Part shown: positions 8,561-17,246 of the stretch, one piece after another
Numbering within the stretch: position 1 is the first letter of the stretch
How the letters are laid out: every line of letters begins with the position of its first letter
Assembly (NCBI GenBank): GCA_046199005.1
Contig: CP176050.1
Location: forward strand, 2,914,001-2,978,000
Length of the DNA: 64,000 nt
Reading direction: 5' to 3'
DNA from: Ascidiimonas sp046199005
Lineage (GTDB): Bacteria; Bacteroidota; Bacteroidia; Flavobacteriales; Flavobacteriaceae
The notes under the pieces: generated by a model
The model's database searches: none
What the model was told of the DNA's origin: nothing
The model's input: the letters and a program-made list of their open reading frames with translations, nothing else
Program-made: the position numbers and the translations under genes

Positions 8561-8776
8561 ATGACTTCTTTAGGACTTTATTTGACTAAAAAATCAGTGA
8601 ATAGAGCAATGGTCTCCAGACGAACTGGAATCAGTCAAGCACGACTATCTCAACTGAGCTCAAACGAATCGACAAAACTCAGAGCAGATGAATTGTACCT
8701 GATTGCTTTGGCAATTGACATATCTCCAGGCGAAATGTTTGAAGAGATTTTTAAAGATTTGAAATTGGAAAACTGA
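8561..8776 (+). CDS. XRE-type helix-turn-helix regulator of the cassette-3 operon
   Basis: A 71-residue Cro/CI-like DNA-binding protein. The helix-turn-helix is at about residues 16-36 (MVSRRTGISQARLSQLSS), followed by the usual LRADELYLIALAIDISPGEMF helices. Its stop is 10 bp before the methyltransferase gene. Small XRE proteins ahead of restriction-modification genes are commonly control proteins that delay nuclease expression; that role is inferred from position. Confidence 0.8.
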   Translation: MTSLGLYLTKKSVNRAMVSRRTGISQARLSQLSSNESTKLRADELYLIALAIDISPGEMFEEIFKDLKLEN

Positions 8777-8786
8777 TCATTGCACT

Positions 8787-11117
8787 ATGGCTCTAGAAAT
8801 CAAAAAAAATAAGAACAAGATTTATGCTCCCTTAAAGGACAAAGAACTTGTTTGCACTCCTGAAGAAGAAGTAAGGCAACAGTATATTGTTCATCTAGTA
8901 AATCACTATGGTTTTCAACTTGACCAAATGGCTCAAGAAGTCAAAGTCAATAATTCAAAAAGAGGACAAGGAAAAGCACAAGCAGATATTGTTGTTTGGA
9001 AGTCAAACAAAGACAGAACAAAAGATAATAGTCCTGTTATAGTAATCGAATGTAAAGCCGAGCATATTACGATTCGAGAAGAAGATTACTATCAAGGATA
9101 TAATTATGCTTCATGGGCAGGAGCAGACTTTTTCGTTACTACCAACTTGAAGGACACTAAGTTCTTTAGAGTAGTAAAGGGAAAGATGCCAAAGAGACTT
9201 GAAGAAGTCGTTGAAATACCTAATGCAGAACAACTTGATGACAAGAAAAAAATAGAAGAGCTTCTCACACAGACGAAAGCATTTACAAGAGATGAATTTA
9301 GTCGTCTGCTTTTCAAGTGTCATAACATCATTCGAAATAATGACAAGCTTTCTCCTGAAGCTGCTTTTGATGAGATTAGTAAAATCTTATTCATGAAGAT
9401 TCGCTATGAAAGAGAACAAGCAAAGACTAAAGCTCTATTCTCGAGAAACGAGTTTGAAGATCTTAAAGCAGCCTATGAGAAAATCACAGGTAAAGGAGGA
9501 ATCCCGTTCTACCAACACTTCTTTGAGCAAACAAAGGAGATTTTCAAGGAAGATGACCTATTTGATAAAAATGACTCCATTAAGATCAGAGAAACCAGTT
9601 TCCTTCAAATTGTAAAAGAACTTGAAAAATACAATCTATCTGACACCTCTGATGATGTAAAAGGAATCGCTTTTGAGGAATTTTTGGGCAGAACCTTTAG
9701 AGGAGAACTTGGACAATTTTTCACGCCAAGAACTATAGTTGATTACATGGTAGATGTACTAGACCCTGTTGAAGGTGAATTGATCTGTGACCCATGTTGT
9801 GGTAGTGGTGGTTTCTTGATCAAAGCATTTGAATATGTAAGAGAAAAAATTGAAACCTCAATTCAAAAAGAGAAAGAGTCAATCAAAACTCAATTCTTTG
9901 GAGATGATTTTGAAAAACTATCAGAGAAGAAACAAGAAACTATTGCCAAAAAGGTAGACGACCTCTTTACGAAACTCAATTTCGAGTTAGACATTAATAA
10001 TCCTGACAGTCGTTTAAGAACCTTATCATACGATTGCATATTTGGTTCTGATGCCAACCCTCGAATGGCGAGAACGGCAAAAATGAACATGATCATGCAC
10101 GGTGACGGACATGGTGGTGTTCATCATCATGATGGCTTGCTACCAGTGAATGGAATTTTTGATGGACGATTTGATGTAATCCTAACAAATCCTCCATTTG
10201 GTTCACGAGTAAACAAAACATTGAAAGTTACTCCTTCAGATATTCCTTCTGCTGATAAGGTCAAATATTATGAAAAACGATATGGTGACTATGAAAAGAA
10301 GGTGGTCAAGCAGCTTAGAGAATGGGCTGAATTCGACAATGGACATGGCAAGAGTAGAGGAAAAGCTTTACTCGACATTTTTGATGTTGGTAAATGGAGT
10401 GGATTGACAGAAGTGCTCTTTATGGAAAAGTGCCTGAACTTATTAAAGCCAGGCGGAAGAATGGGAATTGTTTTACCAGAAGGAGTTTTAAATAATAGTG
10501 CACTTCAAAAAATCAGAGAATATATTGAAGGAAAAGCAAAGCTTATCAACATTACCTCTATCCCTCAAGATGTTTTCATTGCTTCAGGAGCAACAGTTAA
10601 ACCAAGCTTATTGTTTCTGAAAAAATTTACCGAGGAAGAGGAAATGGTTTATCAAAAGATAATAAAAGATGTAACCAAAGAAGTTAGAGCAAAATACAAA
10701 CCGCAATTAGACAAACTCAAAAAGACTTTTGAAACAGAAGAGAAAAAACTAAAAGATCAAAAAGATACGGCAAAATTGAGAGCTCTGAAAAAGAAATTCT
10801 CTGATGACAAAAAGAATATTGAAGAAACAATTAAAGCTGAAATAAAACCGCTCATTAAGGAACGATTTGACTATCCAATTCCTGTCATTGAAGTTGAAAA
10901 AGCAGGTATATCAAGTACAGGAGCTCCTTGCGAAAATGAATTGGAAGAAGTTTCTAAGGAATTCAAAAAGTATAAAGAAGAAGCTAATCTATGGTCTAAT
11001 CCTGTGAAAGGAGTTCAATATCCTATTGCTGATGATGGTAACATCTCTCGTTTACGATTATTAGATGGAAATGTAGTTGGTGAACCAGAAATATTCTACG
11101 GTAAGTATGCAGACTAA
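8787..11117 (+). CDS. HSDR_N-type nuclease domain fused to type I N6-adenine DNA methyltransferase
   Basis: The 776-residue protein has two parts. Residues about 20-130 look like the N-terminal nuclease-type domain of type I R subunits (EEEVRQQYI, then QADIVVW near 66 and VIVIECKAE near 85, a PD-(D/E)xK-like layout). Residues about 140-620 are an HsdM-like methyltransferase with the AdoMet motif CDPCCGSGGF near 334-343 and the catalytic NPPF near 467-470. A long Lys/Glu-rich helical tail follows. A specificity subunit gene overlaps its end by 11 bp. No HsdR helicase gene is present nearby, so cleavage would have to rely on this domain or on the downstream ATPase. Confidence 0.88.
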   Translation: MALEIKKNKNKIYAPLKDKELVCTPEEEVRQQYIVHLVNHYGFQLDQMAQEVKVNNSKRGQGKAQADIVVWKSNKDRTKDNSPVIVIECKAEHITIREEDYYQGYNYASWAGADFFVTTNLKDTKFFRVVKGKMPKRLEEVVEIPNAEQLDDKKKIEELLTQTKAFTRDEFSRLLFKCHNIIRNNDKLSPEAAFDEISKILFMKIRYEREQAKTKALFSRNEFEDLKAAYEKITGKGGIPFYQHFFEQTKEIFKEDDLFDKNDSIKIRETSFLQIVKELEKYNLSDTSDDVKGIAFEEFLGRTFRGELGQFFTPRTIVDYMVDVLDPVEGELICDPCCGSGGFLIKAFEYVREKIETSIQKEKESIKTQFFGDDFEKLSEKKQETIAKKVDDLFTKLNFELDINNPDSRLRTLSYDCIFGSDANPRMARTAKMNMIMHGDGHGGVHHHDGLLPVNGIFDGRFDVILTNPPFGSRVNKTLKVTPSDIPSADKVKYYEKRYGDYEKKVVKQLREWAEFDNGHGKSRGKALLDIFDVGKWSGLTEVLFMEKCLNLLKPGGRMGIVLPEGVLNNSALQKIREYIEGKAKLINITSIPQDVFIASGATVKPSLLFLKKFTEEEEMVYQKIIKDVTKEVRAKYKPQLDKLKKTFETEEKKLKDQKDTAKLRALKKKFSDDKKNIEETIKAEIKPLIKERFDYPIPVIEVEKAGISSTGAPCENELEEVSKEFKKYKEEANLWSNPVKGVQYPIADDGNISRLRLLDGNVVGEPEIFYGKYAD

Positions 11118-12453
11118 CTCACAATTCCAATATATCAATGAAATAAGCTTCAAGAATATCTCAAATTGGAGTGCTGGTACTATTCTTCATAGTACCCTCA
11201 TGTATAAGGAAGGAATCCCTCTTGTTCCTATTGGTGATTTGATTTCACGTAACCGAGAAAAAGAAATCATTAAAGATGACAAGTTGTACAAGCAAGTAAC
11301 AATCAAACTTTATGGTAAAGGAGTTATTCAAAGAGGTAGCGAATTAGTTCTTGGCAAAAGCATTGGAACAAAAAACCAGTATCGAATTTCTGAAGGACAA
11401 TTCATCATGAGTAAGATTGATGCTCGAAATGGTGCTTTTGGTATTGTTCCAAAAGAATTACAAGATGCCATTACTACTCAGGATTTTTTAAGTTATAATA
11501 TCAACGACATATTGATATTACCTCAGTTTTTTATTCTTTTAACAGCAACCAAACAATTCAACGACTTGTGCCAAAAAGCAAGCTCTGGTACAACAGGAAG
11601 GCAAAGAGTAGATGAAAAAGCCTTTTTGAGTTTCGCTATTCCTGTTCCTGATAAAAAAAGTCAACAATCTATTATTGACAGCTATCATGAATCCGTTAAA
11701 AAAGCTCAATTAATTGAAAGCCAACTTGAAGAGCTGAATGACAAAAAAGAGTCTTTGCTTTTAGACAAGCTTGGACTAATTCAAGTCTCAAACACAAAAA
11801 ATAGGGAAAAATTTAGGTTAGAGAACTTCTCTACCATAACAAGGTGGGATCTATGGAATGCTTCATCCGACTTTGAAACAACGAAATATCCTTTTCAAGA
11901 TTTCGCCACTGCAGTTATTGGCAAACCTAAATATGGAGCAAACACAAAAACTGTTAAAAAGAAGTCGGACATAAGATATATTAGGATTACAGATATCAAT
12001 GAAGATGGAAGCCTTAATGATGAAAATGTATCTGCTGAAAAAGTAGATGATAAATACCTTTTAAAAAATAACGATTTCTTGATCGCAAGATCAGGCAATA
12101 CAGTTGGCAAAACCTTCCTGTATAAAAAAGAGATGGGGAAAGCTATTTATGCCGGCTATTTAGTAAAGTATCAGCTTAATCATGAGATCGTGAATCCAGA
12201 CTACGTATTATTTTATACAAAGTCCCTTCCATTTAAAAAATGGATAGAATCTAATAAAAGAGTATCAGCACAGCCAAATATTAATGGGCAGGAATATCTA
12301 GCTTCTCCTATTGTTTTGCCCCCTATTAATATTCAAAATGAAATTGTTAAAGATCTTGATGTCATATACAAGCAAATAAGAAATAGTAAGATTGAAAGTA
12401 GGCAAATGCGACAAAATGCAATGCTAGAATTTGAATCCAAAATTTTCAATTGA
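11107..12453 (+). CDS. hsdS: Type I restriction-modification specificity subunit (HsdS)
   Basis: A 448-residue protein starting at the ATG at 11107, which overlaps the methyltransferase stop by 11 bp. It has two target-recognition halves, each followed by a helical spacer: the first ends near PVPDKKSQQSIIDSYHESV with the LEELNDKKESLL helix, the second near PPINIQNEIVKDLDVIYKQI. RSGNTVGKT-like and SSGTTGRQRVD motifs are typical of HsdS recognition domains. It should give the partner methyltransferase its sequence specificity. A longer frame to 11077 exists but has a poor start. Confidence 0.88.
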   Translation: MQTNSQFQYINEISFKNISNWSAGTILHSTLMYKEGIPLVPIGDLISRNREKEIIKDDKLYKQVTIKLYGKGVIQRGSELVLGKSIGTKNQYRISEGQFIMSKIDARNGAFGIVPKELQDAITTQDFLSYNINDILILPQFFILLTATKQFNDLCQKASSGTTGRQRVDEKAFLSFAIPVPDKKSQQSIIDSYHESVKKAQLIESQLEELNDKKESLLLDKLGLIQVSNTKNREKFRLENFSTITRWDLWNASSDFETTKYPFQDFATAVIGKPKYGANTKTVKKKSDIRYIRITDINEDGSLNDENVSAEKVDDKYLLKNNDFLIARSGNTVGKTFLYKKEMGKAIYAGYLVKYQLNHEIVNPDYVLFYTKSLPFKKWIESNKRVSAQPNINGQEYLASPIVLPPINIQNEIVKDLDVIYKQIRNSKIESRQMRQNAMLEFESKIFN

Positions 12454-12457
12454 ACAC

Positions 12458-14563
12458 ATGATAAAACTTAAAACATTTGAAATAAAAAGCCCTTTCAAAA
12501 ATCTTGATTCATTAATTCTTGATTTTGAAAAATGCAATGGAATCACCGTTCTGATTGGGAATAACGGAAGCGGAAAGAGTAATTTGATTGAAGCGTTGAG
12601 TAGTGTTTTCGCAGGTCTTTATGATCACTCTTTTGATCCAATATTTAGTTATGAACTTACCTATGAGAAAGATGAAGCTCCTATTACGATAAAATATGAT
12701 CACTCCCGATCGAGAAGTAAATATCAATACAGTTTAAGTGACCCTGATGGCTATTTACCTACTCAGATCATAAGTGTGTATAGCGGAGAAGAATCTCGCT
12801 TATGGAATCGGTATTATTTCAAATTCTACAATGATTACATGAAAGAAGTGATTAGCTCACGTAAACCTTTCAGTGAAAATCAGAAAATGGTTTTCGTCAA
12901 TAAATATTATTGGAATACAGCATTACTTACAATGCTTGTTTCAGACTTGGACGTTGAAGATATCCTTGGAGATAAGAAAATTGAACGAATTGAATTCGAG
13001 TTTAAGAGTAACAACACAGATAATATTACTACCTACAATCGCAGAAGTCCAAATGATGTCACTCGATTTGCTGCTAAGATCTTTGATGAGACTTCTGAAA
13101 TACCAGGCTATACTGAACGAAGAGGTATCTCTTTAGTTGATTTCAAGACAAAAGTTCTATACACTCATACAGAATTGTTTAAACTATTATCGATAAGCCT
13201 TTTACCGAAAGAGGACAGTTGGAAACTGATCAATAAAATGGAGTTGTTTTTTGAAGATGGATTTTCAACGGAAGAATTAAGTGAAGGCGAGAAAAAACAA
13301 ATCCTAATTAAATTCATTACTCAAATATTCTCAGACAATAATTCCTTGCTTTTAATGGATGAGCCTGATTCTCACATTCATATTAGTAGTAAGGAGAAAA
13401 TAAAGAATCTTCTTTATGATCTTGAAGATCAAGTTCACGTCCAATCCATTTTAACAACACATTCTCCAACTCTTACGCATTGTTTTGATAACGACAATGT
13501 TTATATGCTCGTGAATCGAGAAGGAAAGGTAGTTATTGAAGATAAAACCAAACAAGAAATTGTTTACGCTCTTACGAGTGATTTTTGGAATCTTCAAGAA
13601 CAGAACATTTTTAATTCTTCACAAAAACCAATTTCTCTTTTTGTAGAAGGTAAACACGATAAAATTCACATACAGAACGCTTTCAAAGTCTTAAAGGGGG
13701 AATATCCAGAATTAAGTTTTGATATATTCAATATGAATTCTGCAAATAATATTCCTCCCATGATGCTTGGGCTGAGAACAAATGAAGTGGATTATGGTAA
13801 GTTATTTATTGGAATATTTGATGATGATGATGTAGGGAGAACCGAACTAAGTAAAACGCAAGGTCAGTTTCCTGATCCAAGAAATCAAAACAAGAAAAGA
13901 CATCAATTAGGTTTCTACGCTTGCAAATATCCAAAGCATTCTGACCATAGAAGTAATGCTTTCACAGTAGAAAACATGTTTGAATCGAACCATTTTGAAG
14001 AAGCATATAAAGAAGCTTCAGAACAATATCAGTTCAATGGTAAATCTCTTGACTCAATTTCAGAAGACATAAAGGACAAAGCGAAGAACATATTAGCTGA
14101 AAAAAGTAGAGATTTTGGAATAGAGGATTTCAAATATTTCAGACCACTATTTGATCTATTAAAAGCCATTAAACAAGATTTTGAGACCAATCATCAAGCT
14201 CCAGGCAATACAGCAGAAGCAACGACTGATCCAGTTCTTAGTAATGGGCAAGAGTTATATCTCTTCAATAGTGCAAGAGGACATTTTAATTCAGAGACAA
14301 ATGCGTTCACATTGCTTACTGGTAGCAAAATCAATAAAAATTATACTCCGTCTACCAAAGACACATATAAGCAAACAAGAGATGTTTTAATTAATTCACT
14401 CACGCACAATGTTGATGGTGACGAAATTGAGATACTTCAGGATCATGAATTTGATTCACCAAGTGGAGCTGCCAAATTTGTAAACGGAGGAAATAGAAAT
14501 GGTTGGACAAGTTGGAAAAATGCTGAAGGAGAAAGTTTAAAGCAGAAGTATGGAGATGATTGA
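12458..14563 (+). CDS. AAA15/OLD-like ATPase with TOPRIM-like and DUF4357 domains
   Basis: A 701-residue protein read from the ATG at 12458, 4 bp after hsdS stops. Domains in order: an ABC-type ATPase with Walker A GNNGSGKSN near residues 34-42, signature LSEGEKKQ near 274 and Walker B LLLMDEPDSHIH near 297; a TOPRIM-like segment (LFVEGKHDK near 394, IGIFDDDDVGR near 450); and a C-terminal DUF4357-like domain (SPSGAAKFVNGG, NGWTSWK). OLD-family ATPase/TOPRIM proteins are nucleases in several anti-phage systems. Tight coupling to a methyltransferase and HsdS suggests it is the effector of a modification-guided defence system. Confidence 0.82.
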   Translation: MIKLKTFEIKSPFKNLDSLILDFEKCNGITVLIGNNGSGKSNLIEALSSVFAGLYDHSFDPIFSYELTYEKDEAPITIKYDHSRSRSKYQYSLSDPDGYLPTQIISVYSGEESRLWNRYYFKFYNDYMKEVISSRKPFSENQKMVFVNKYYWNTALLTMLVSDLDVEDILGDKKIERIEFEFKSNNTDNITTYNRRSPNDVTRFAAKIFDETSEIPGYTERRGISLVDFKTKVLYTHTELFKLLSISLLPKEDSWKLINKMELFFEDGFSTEELSEGEKKQILIKFITQIFSDNNSLLLMDEPDSHIHISSKEKIKNLLYDLEDQVHVQSILTTHSPTLTHCFDNDNVYMLVNREGKVVIEDKTKQEIVYALTSDFWNLQEQNIFNSSQKPISLFVEGKHDKIHIQNAFKVLKGEYPELSFDIFNMNSANNIPPMMLGLRTNEVDYGKLFIGIFDDDDVGRTELSKTQGQFPDPRNQNKKRHQLGFYACKYPKHSDHRSNAFTVENMFESNHFEEAYKEASEQYQFNGKSLDSISEDIKDKAKNILAEKSRDFGIEDFKYFRPLFDLLKAIKQDFETNHQAPGNTAEATTDPVLSNGQELYLFNSARGHFNSETNAFTLLTGSKINKNYTPSTKDTYKQTRDVLINSLTHNVDGDEIEILQDHEFDSPSGAAKFVNGGNRNGWTSWKNAEGESLKQKYGDD

Positions 14564-14676
14564 TCCAACACAAGCCATACACATTGCCAAGTCGCTTAAA
14601 GCCAACAGCACAAGCCAAAACTTGTCAAAGAGTATGTCTTTTCCAACGCTAAAAACGAAATGAATAAAATAAAAAC

Positions 14677-14751
14677 GGCATACAACAAGGTATAAAATGC
14701 ATAGCCACCCTGCGGGATGGCTACGACATCTTATACAGACCGTTGCCATTA
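14677..14751 (+). other. attC-like site A3 (end of the 6.6-kb cassette)
   Basis: A compact site of about 74 bp. The left core GGCATACAAC (14677-14686) is the exact reverse complement of the start of cassette 3 at 8105 (GTTGTATGCC). The arm GTATAAAATGCATAGCC (from 14690) pairs with GGCTACGACATCTTATAC (14719-14736) apart from bulged and mismatched bases, with a further CACCC/GGGATG pair around a 3-base loop. Crossover G14742/T14743 in CCGTTGCC. Confidence 0.8.
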
Positions 14752-14758
14752 ATACGAA

Positions 14759-15295
14759 ATGACTATAAACTATCAACTTACAAATTCGGATTTTTTAGAA
14801 TATCAGCTATATACTTCTTCAAAATCTGAATTAATTAAAAAGAGACGATTTCGCTCTCGAATAATTATTCCGATAATCTACTTGATACTCGGACTATTCT
14901 TCGCAAACCATAGCGGAAAATTCGGAATCGGAATTGCATTCGTAATATTTGGAATTTTATGGTTTATATTCTATCCATTGTATTCTAAATGGAGATACAA
15001 AAATCATTTTAAAAAACACGTTGAGGAAAACTATAAAAATCGAATTAACAAACCTGTGAAAATTGACTTTGACGAAAATTCCTTGAATGCCAAAGATTTT
15101 ACGTCTGAAAGTAGAATAAATGGAACTGAACTCAAGGAACTGATAGAAACTAAAGACCATTTCTTTATAAAACTAACAACTGACTTATCCCTGATTGTAC
15201 CAAAACACTCAATTGAAAATCAATCGGAATTTAAAATGCGAGTGACTGAATTAGGAGCGGAATATGTTGATGAACTGAATTGGAAATGGAAATAA
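14759..15295 (+). CDS. Cassette 4: YcxB-like membrane protein
   Basis: A 178-residue protein with two transmembrane segments near residues 36-75 (IIIPIIYLILGLFF, GIGIAFVIFGILWFIF), then a cytoplasmic domain with the pattern IDFDENSLNAKDFTSESRI and FFIKLTTDLSLIVPKHSI. This matches the layout of the YcxB-like family (small membrane proteins of unknown function). It starts 16 bp inside cassette 4, whose end palindrome is cut short. Confidence 0.7.
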   Translation: MTINYQLTNSDFLEYQLYTSSKSELIKKRRFRSRIIIPIIYLILGLFFANHSGKFGIGIAFVIFGILWFIFYPLYSKWRYKNHFKKHVEENYKNRINKPVKIDFDENSLNAKDFTSESRINGTELKELIETKDHFFIKLTTDLSLIVPKHSIENQSEFKMRVTELGAEYVDELNWKWK

Positions 15296-15302
15296 AAAGT
15301 AC

Positions 15303-15330
15303 TAATGGCAACAACGCATAACCGCAATTC
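15303..15330 (+). other. Truncated attC-like site A4
   Basis: The left core TAATGGCAAC (15303-15312) is the exact reverse complement of the start of cassette 4 (GTTGCCATTA at 14742). The left arm continues as GCATAACCGCAATTCC, as in sites A2 and B3, but no complementary right arm follows. IS3-like sequence begins about 40 bp later. The array is broken here. Confidence 0.65.
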
Positions 15331-15354
15331 CAGCTTGTTTCAGTTCAAATTCTC

Positions 15355-15679
15355 TGTAGCCTTCCCTAAAAATAGGACAGTTTAAAATTAGAATAATTAA
15401 CTTTAAATTTTAACTGTTATTATGAAAATGTAACCTTCCCTAAAAATGTAGCCTTCCCTAAAAATAGGATAGTTTAAAATTAGAATAATTAACTTTAAAT
15501 TTTGACTGTCATCATGAAAAAAAGTAAGTTTACGGAGAGTCAGATTATTAAAGCCTTGAAGGAGAATGAACAAGGCAGAAGCTTTGGAGATATTTCACGT
15601 GAATTAGGTATAGACAAGAGTACCTTCTATTACTGGCGAAAGAAATATTGTAGCCTTACCCTTTTTTAGGGAAAGCTAC
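15355..15679 (+). mobile_element. Internally deleted IS3-family element
   Basis: A terminal sequence GTAGCCTTCCCTAAAAATAGG at 15355 is repeated at about 15449 together with the following 60 bp (TTTAAAATTAGAATAATTAA), so the left end is partly duplicated. An inverted form (TAGGGAAAGCTAC) closes the element near 15667-15679. Only the first 51 codons of an OrfA transposase remain, so it could move only with help from another copy. Confidence 0.65.
15514..15669 (+). pseudogene. IS3-family transposase OrfA fragment
   Basis: A 51-codon frame with the helix-turn-helix start of IS3-family OrfA (KKSKFTESQIIKALKENEQG, then ISRELGIDKSTFYYWRKKY). It runs straight into the right terminal repeat and stops, so the leucine-zipper part and all of OrfB are missing. 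It is a remnant. Confidence 0.75.
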
Positions 15680-15716
15680 CTATTATTTTGTTGAGTGACC
15701 TCAACAAGCAAAAATT

Positions 15717-15788
15717 AACTTATTCTTACGATTAAAAACAGAAATACGTATTTTTAATCTAAATACTGGGTAGTTTTGAGACAAACTG
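15717..15788 (+). mobile_element. Right-end remnant of IS-B (IS1182 family)
   Basis: About 70 bp match the right end of the complete IS-B element at 38234-38305: AAAAACAGAAATACGTATTT, TTTTTAATC(T/C)AAAT and GGTAGTTTTGAGACAA(A/G)CTG. It is followed by CCATTAG, which resembles the cassette-start core CCGTTAG with one change. The rest of the IS is gone. Confidence 0.7.
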
Positions 15789-15814
15789 CCATTAGAATCA
15801 ATAAATCAAAAGTC

Positions 15815-16195
15815 ATGGCCAAAGTAACAGCGGAAAAAAATGAGCAGGTCGCAAAAATGAATTTCGGATCTATTTATCCCCATTACCTGAATAGAATAAA
15901 AAAACATGGTAGAACCAAAGAAGAACTCGACCAGGTTATTTTGTGGTTAACAGGGTACGATCAGGATAAACTAGAATCATTTATTGAGGGCGAAGGAACT
16001 TTCGGAGATTTTTTTGAAGGAGCCAACCTCCATGAAAATGCACATATGATCAAAGGCGTTGTATGCGGATATCGTATTGAAGAAATAGCTGAAGAATTTG
16101 CTTTGTATCGCGATTGCAGAAGAATGGAAAAGTTGATCGATGAATTGGCCAAAGGTCGTAAAATGGAGAAAATTTTGCGTGAAGAAAAGAAATAG
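15815..16195 (+). CDS. DUF2200 family protein
   Basis: A 126-residue cytoplasmic protein starting at the ATG at 15815 (a longer frame would start inside the IS remnant). FGSIYPHYLNRIKKHGRTKE, WLTGYD, and MIKGVVCGYRIEEI with the end DELAKGRKMEKILR match the DUF2200 family. Its biochemical role is unknown. It follows a cassette-start-like core (CCATTAG), but no attC-like palindrome follows it, so its cassette status is uncertain. Confidence 0.85.
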   Translation: MAKVTAEKNEQVAKMNFGSIYPHYLNRIKKHGRTKEELDQVILWLTGYDQDKLESFIEGEGTFGDFFEGANLHENAHMIKGVVCGYRIEEIAEEFALYRDCRRMEKLIDELAKGRKMEKILREEKK

Positions 16196-16643
16196 AATAT
16201 ATAAATGAAAACAATATTTGATCTGATCATATCAATATTTACCACATTTTCTTACGACAATCATTTTAGAAAAATCAACCTATAAAGCTGATTATAAGTA
16301 TAATGTGAAAGACCATTCTTTTGTCGCCTGCCCTTAAAACCGAATTGTTTAAAATTGTAAAAAAATGAATAGTTTTAAACGAAGATTTTAAAAAGAGTTT
16401 GATTAGAGCTGGCTGTGTAAATCATGTGAAACTGGGTTTACAAAAGTAAGGACCGTTTAATATTTCAAATAACAAATAACGAAGGCAATCAACTATCAAC
16501 TACTGAGCAAAAAGATTGCAAAGGGCTTCAGATTAAAATTTTTTAGTCATGCTATTCCATCAAAAGAAAATCTTAATTCCAGAAATTCTTTACTTTTAGT
16601 ACAATATGAGGTAATTTTAACCTAGCCTAATGTTAGTACAGCT
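16196..16643. other. Non-coding interval
   Basis: About 450 bp of AT-rich DNA with no open frame of note, no palindrome of attC type and no recognisable IS end. CCTAATGTTAGTAC just before the next gene resembles a cassette core, but no matching complement is found after that gene. Confidence 0.5.
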
Positions 16644-17135
16644 ATGTCAGCGAAAAAAATCGCTTCTATCATTCTAATCTGTTTTGGAATCCTAAGCTAT
16701 TCTAATCGTTTTTATTCACATGAATCAGTAACTGCTCTAAACAAAATATCAATTGACAGTGACGTTTGCATAACAAGAACAAAAAATATTGACTCTAACC
16801 AAATTGTAATTTTCGGGAATATTCAAGACAAAGAGTTCGCTAAGATTGATGCCTTAAATAGCGAATTAGGGTTAGCTAATATTAGAGTTAAAAACATACA
16901 TACTGATTCGATTATTAATACAATATCAAAACTTGAAGGAGATTTTGAAATTTACTTATCACCATCAACATATGAGATTCGCATTGACTTTGTAGCGTAT
17001 AATTCTATTATAGTTAGAAATCTTGAAGTTACTTACGGCGATGTTTTTGAAGTAAAAGCAAACCTTGGTATTGGAAATGGTATTACAACATACGTATGGA
17101 CATCAGAGGGATTAGTTAAAAGGTTAATCGATTAA
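16644..17135 (+). CDS. Secreted protein with carboxypeptidase-regulatory-like beta domain
   Basis: A 163-residue protein with an N-terminal hydrophobic signal (KKIASIILICFGILSYS). The C-terminal half has the pattern LGLANIRVKN, SKLEGDFEIYLSPSTYEIRI and IIVRNLEVTYGD, which fits the carboxypeptidase-regulatory-like beta-sandwich frequent in Bacteroidota envelope proteins. No enzyme motif is present. A following stretch to 17246 has no gene. Confidence 0.6.
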   Translation: MSAKKIASIILICFGILSYSNRFYSHESVTALNKISIDSDVCITRTKNIDSNQIVIFGNIQDKEFAKIDALNSELGLANIRVKNIHTDSIINTISKLEGDFEIYLSPSTYEIRIDFVAYNSIIVRNLEVTYGDVFEVKANLGIGNGITTYVWTSEGLVKRLID

Positions 17136-17246
17136 GATATGTCAGAAAAAAAGAAAAGTCTTCAGAATCGAAGCCTTCAACCAGACCAGAAAACGTTATT
17201 TTAGATACGCAATCAATTAATACAAAATCAATTAGATCATTCCATT

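Noticed and set aside
15776..15814. Upstream extension of the DUF2200 gene
   Set aside because: The extension would start with TTG inside the IS-B right-end remnant; the ATG at 15815 matches the family start.
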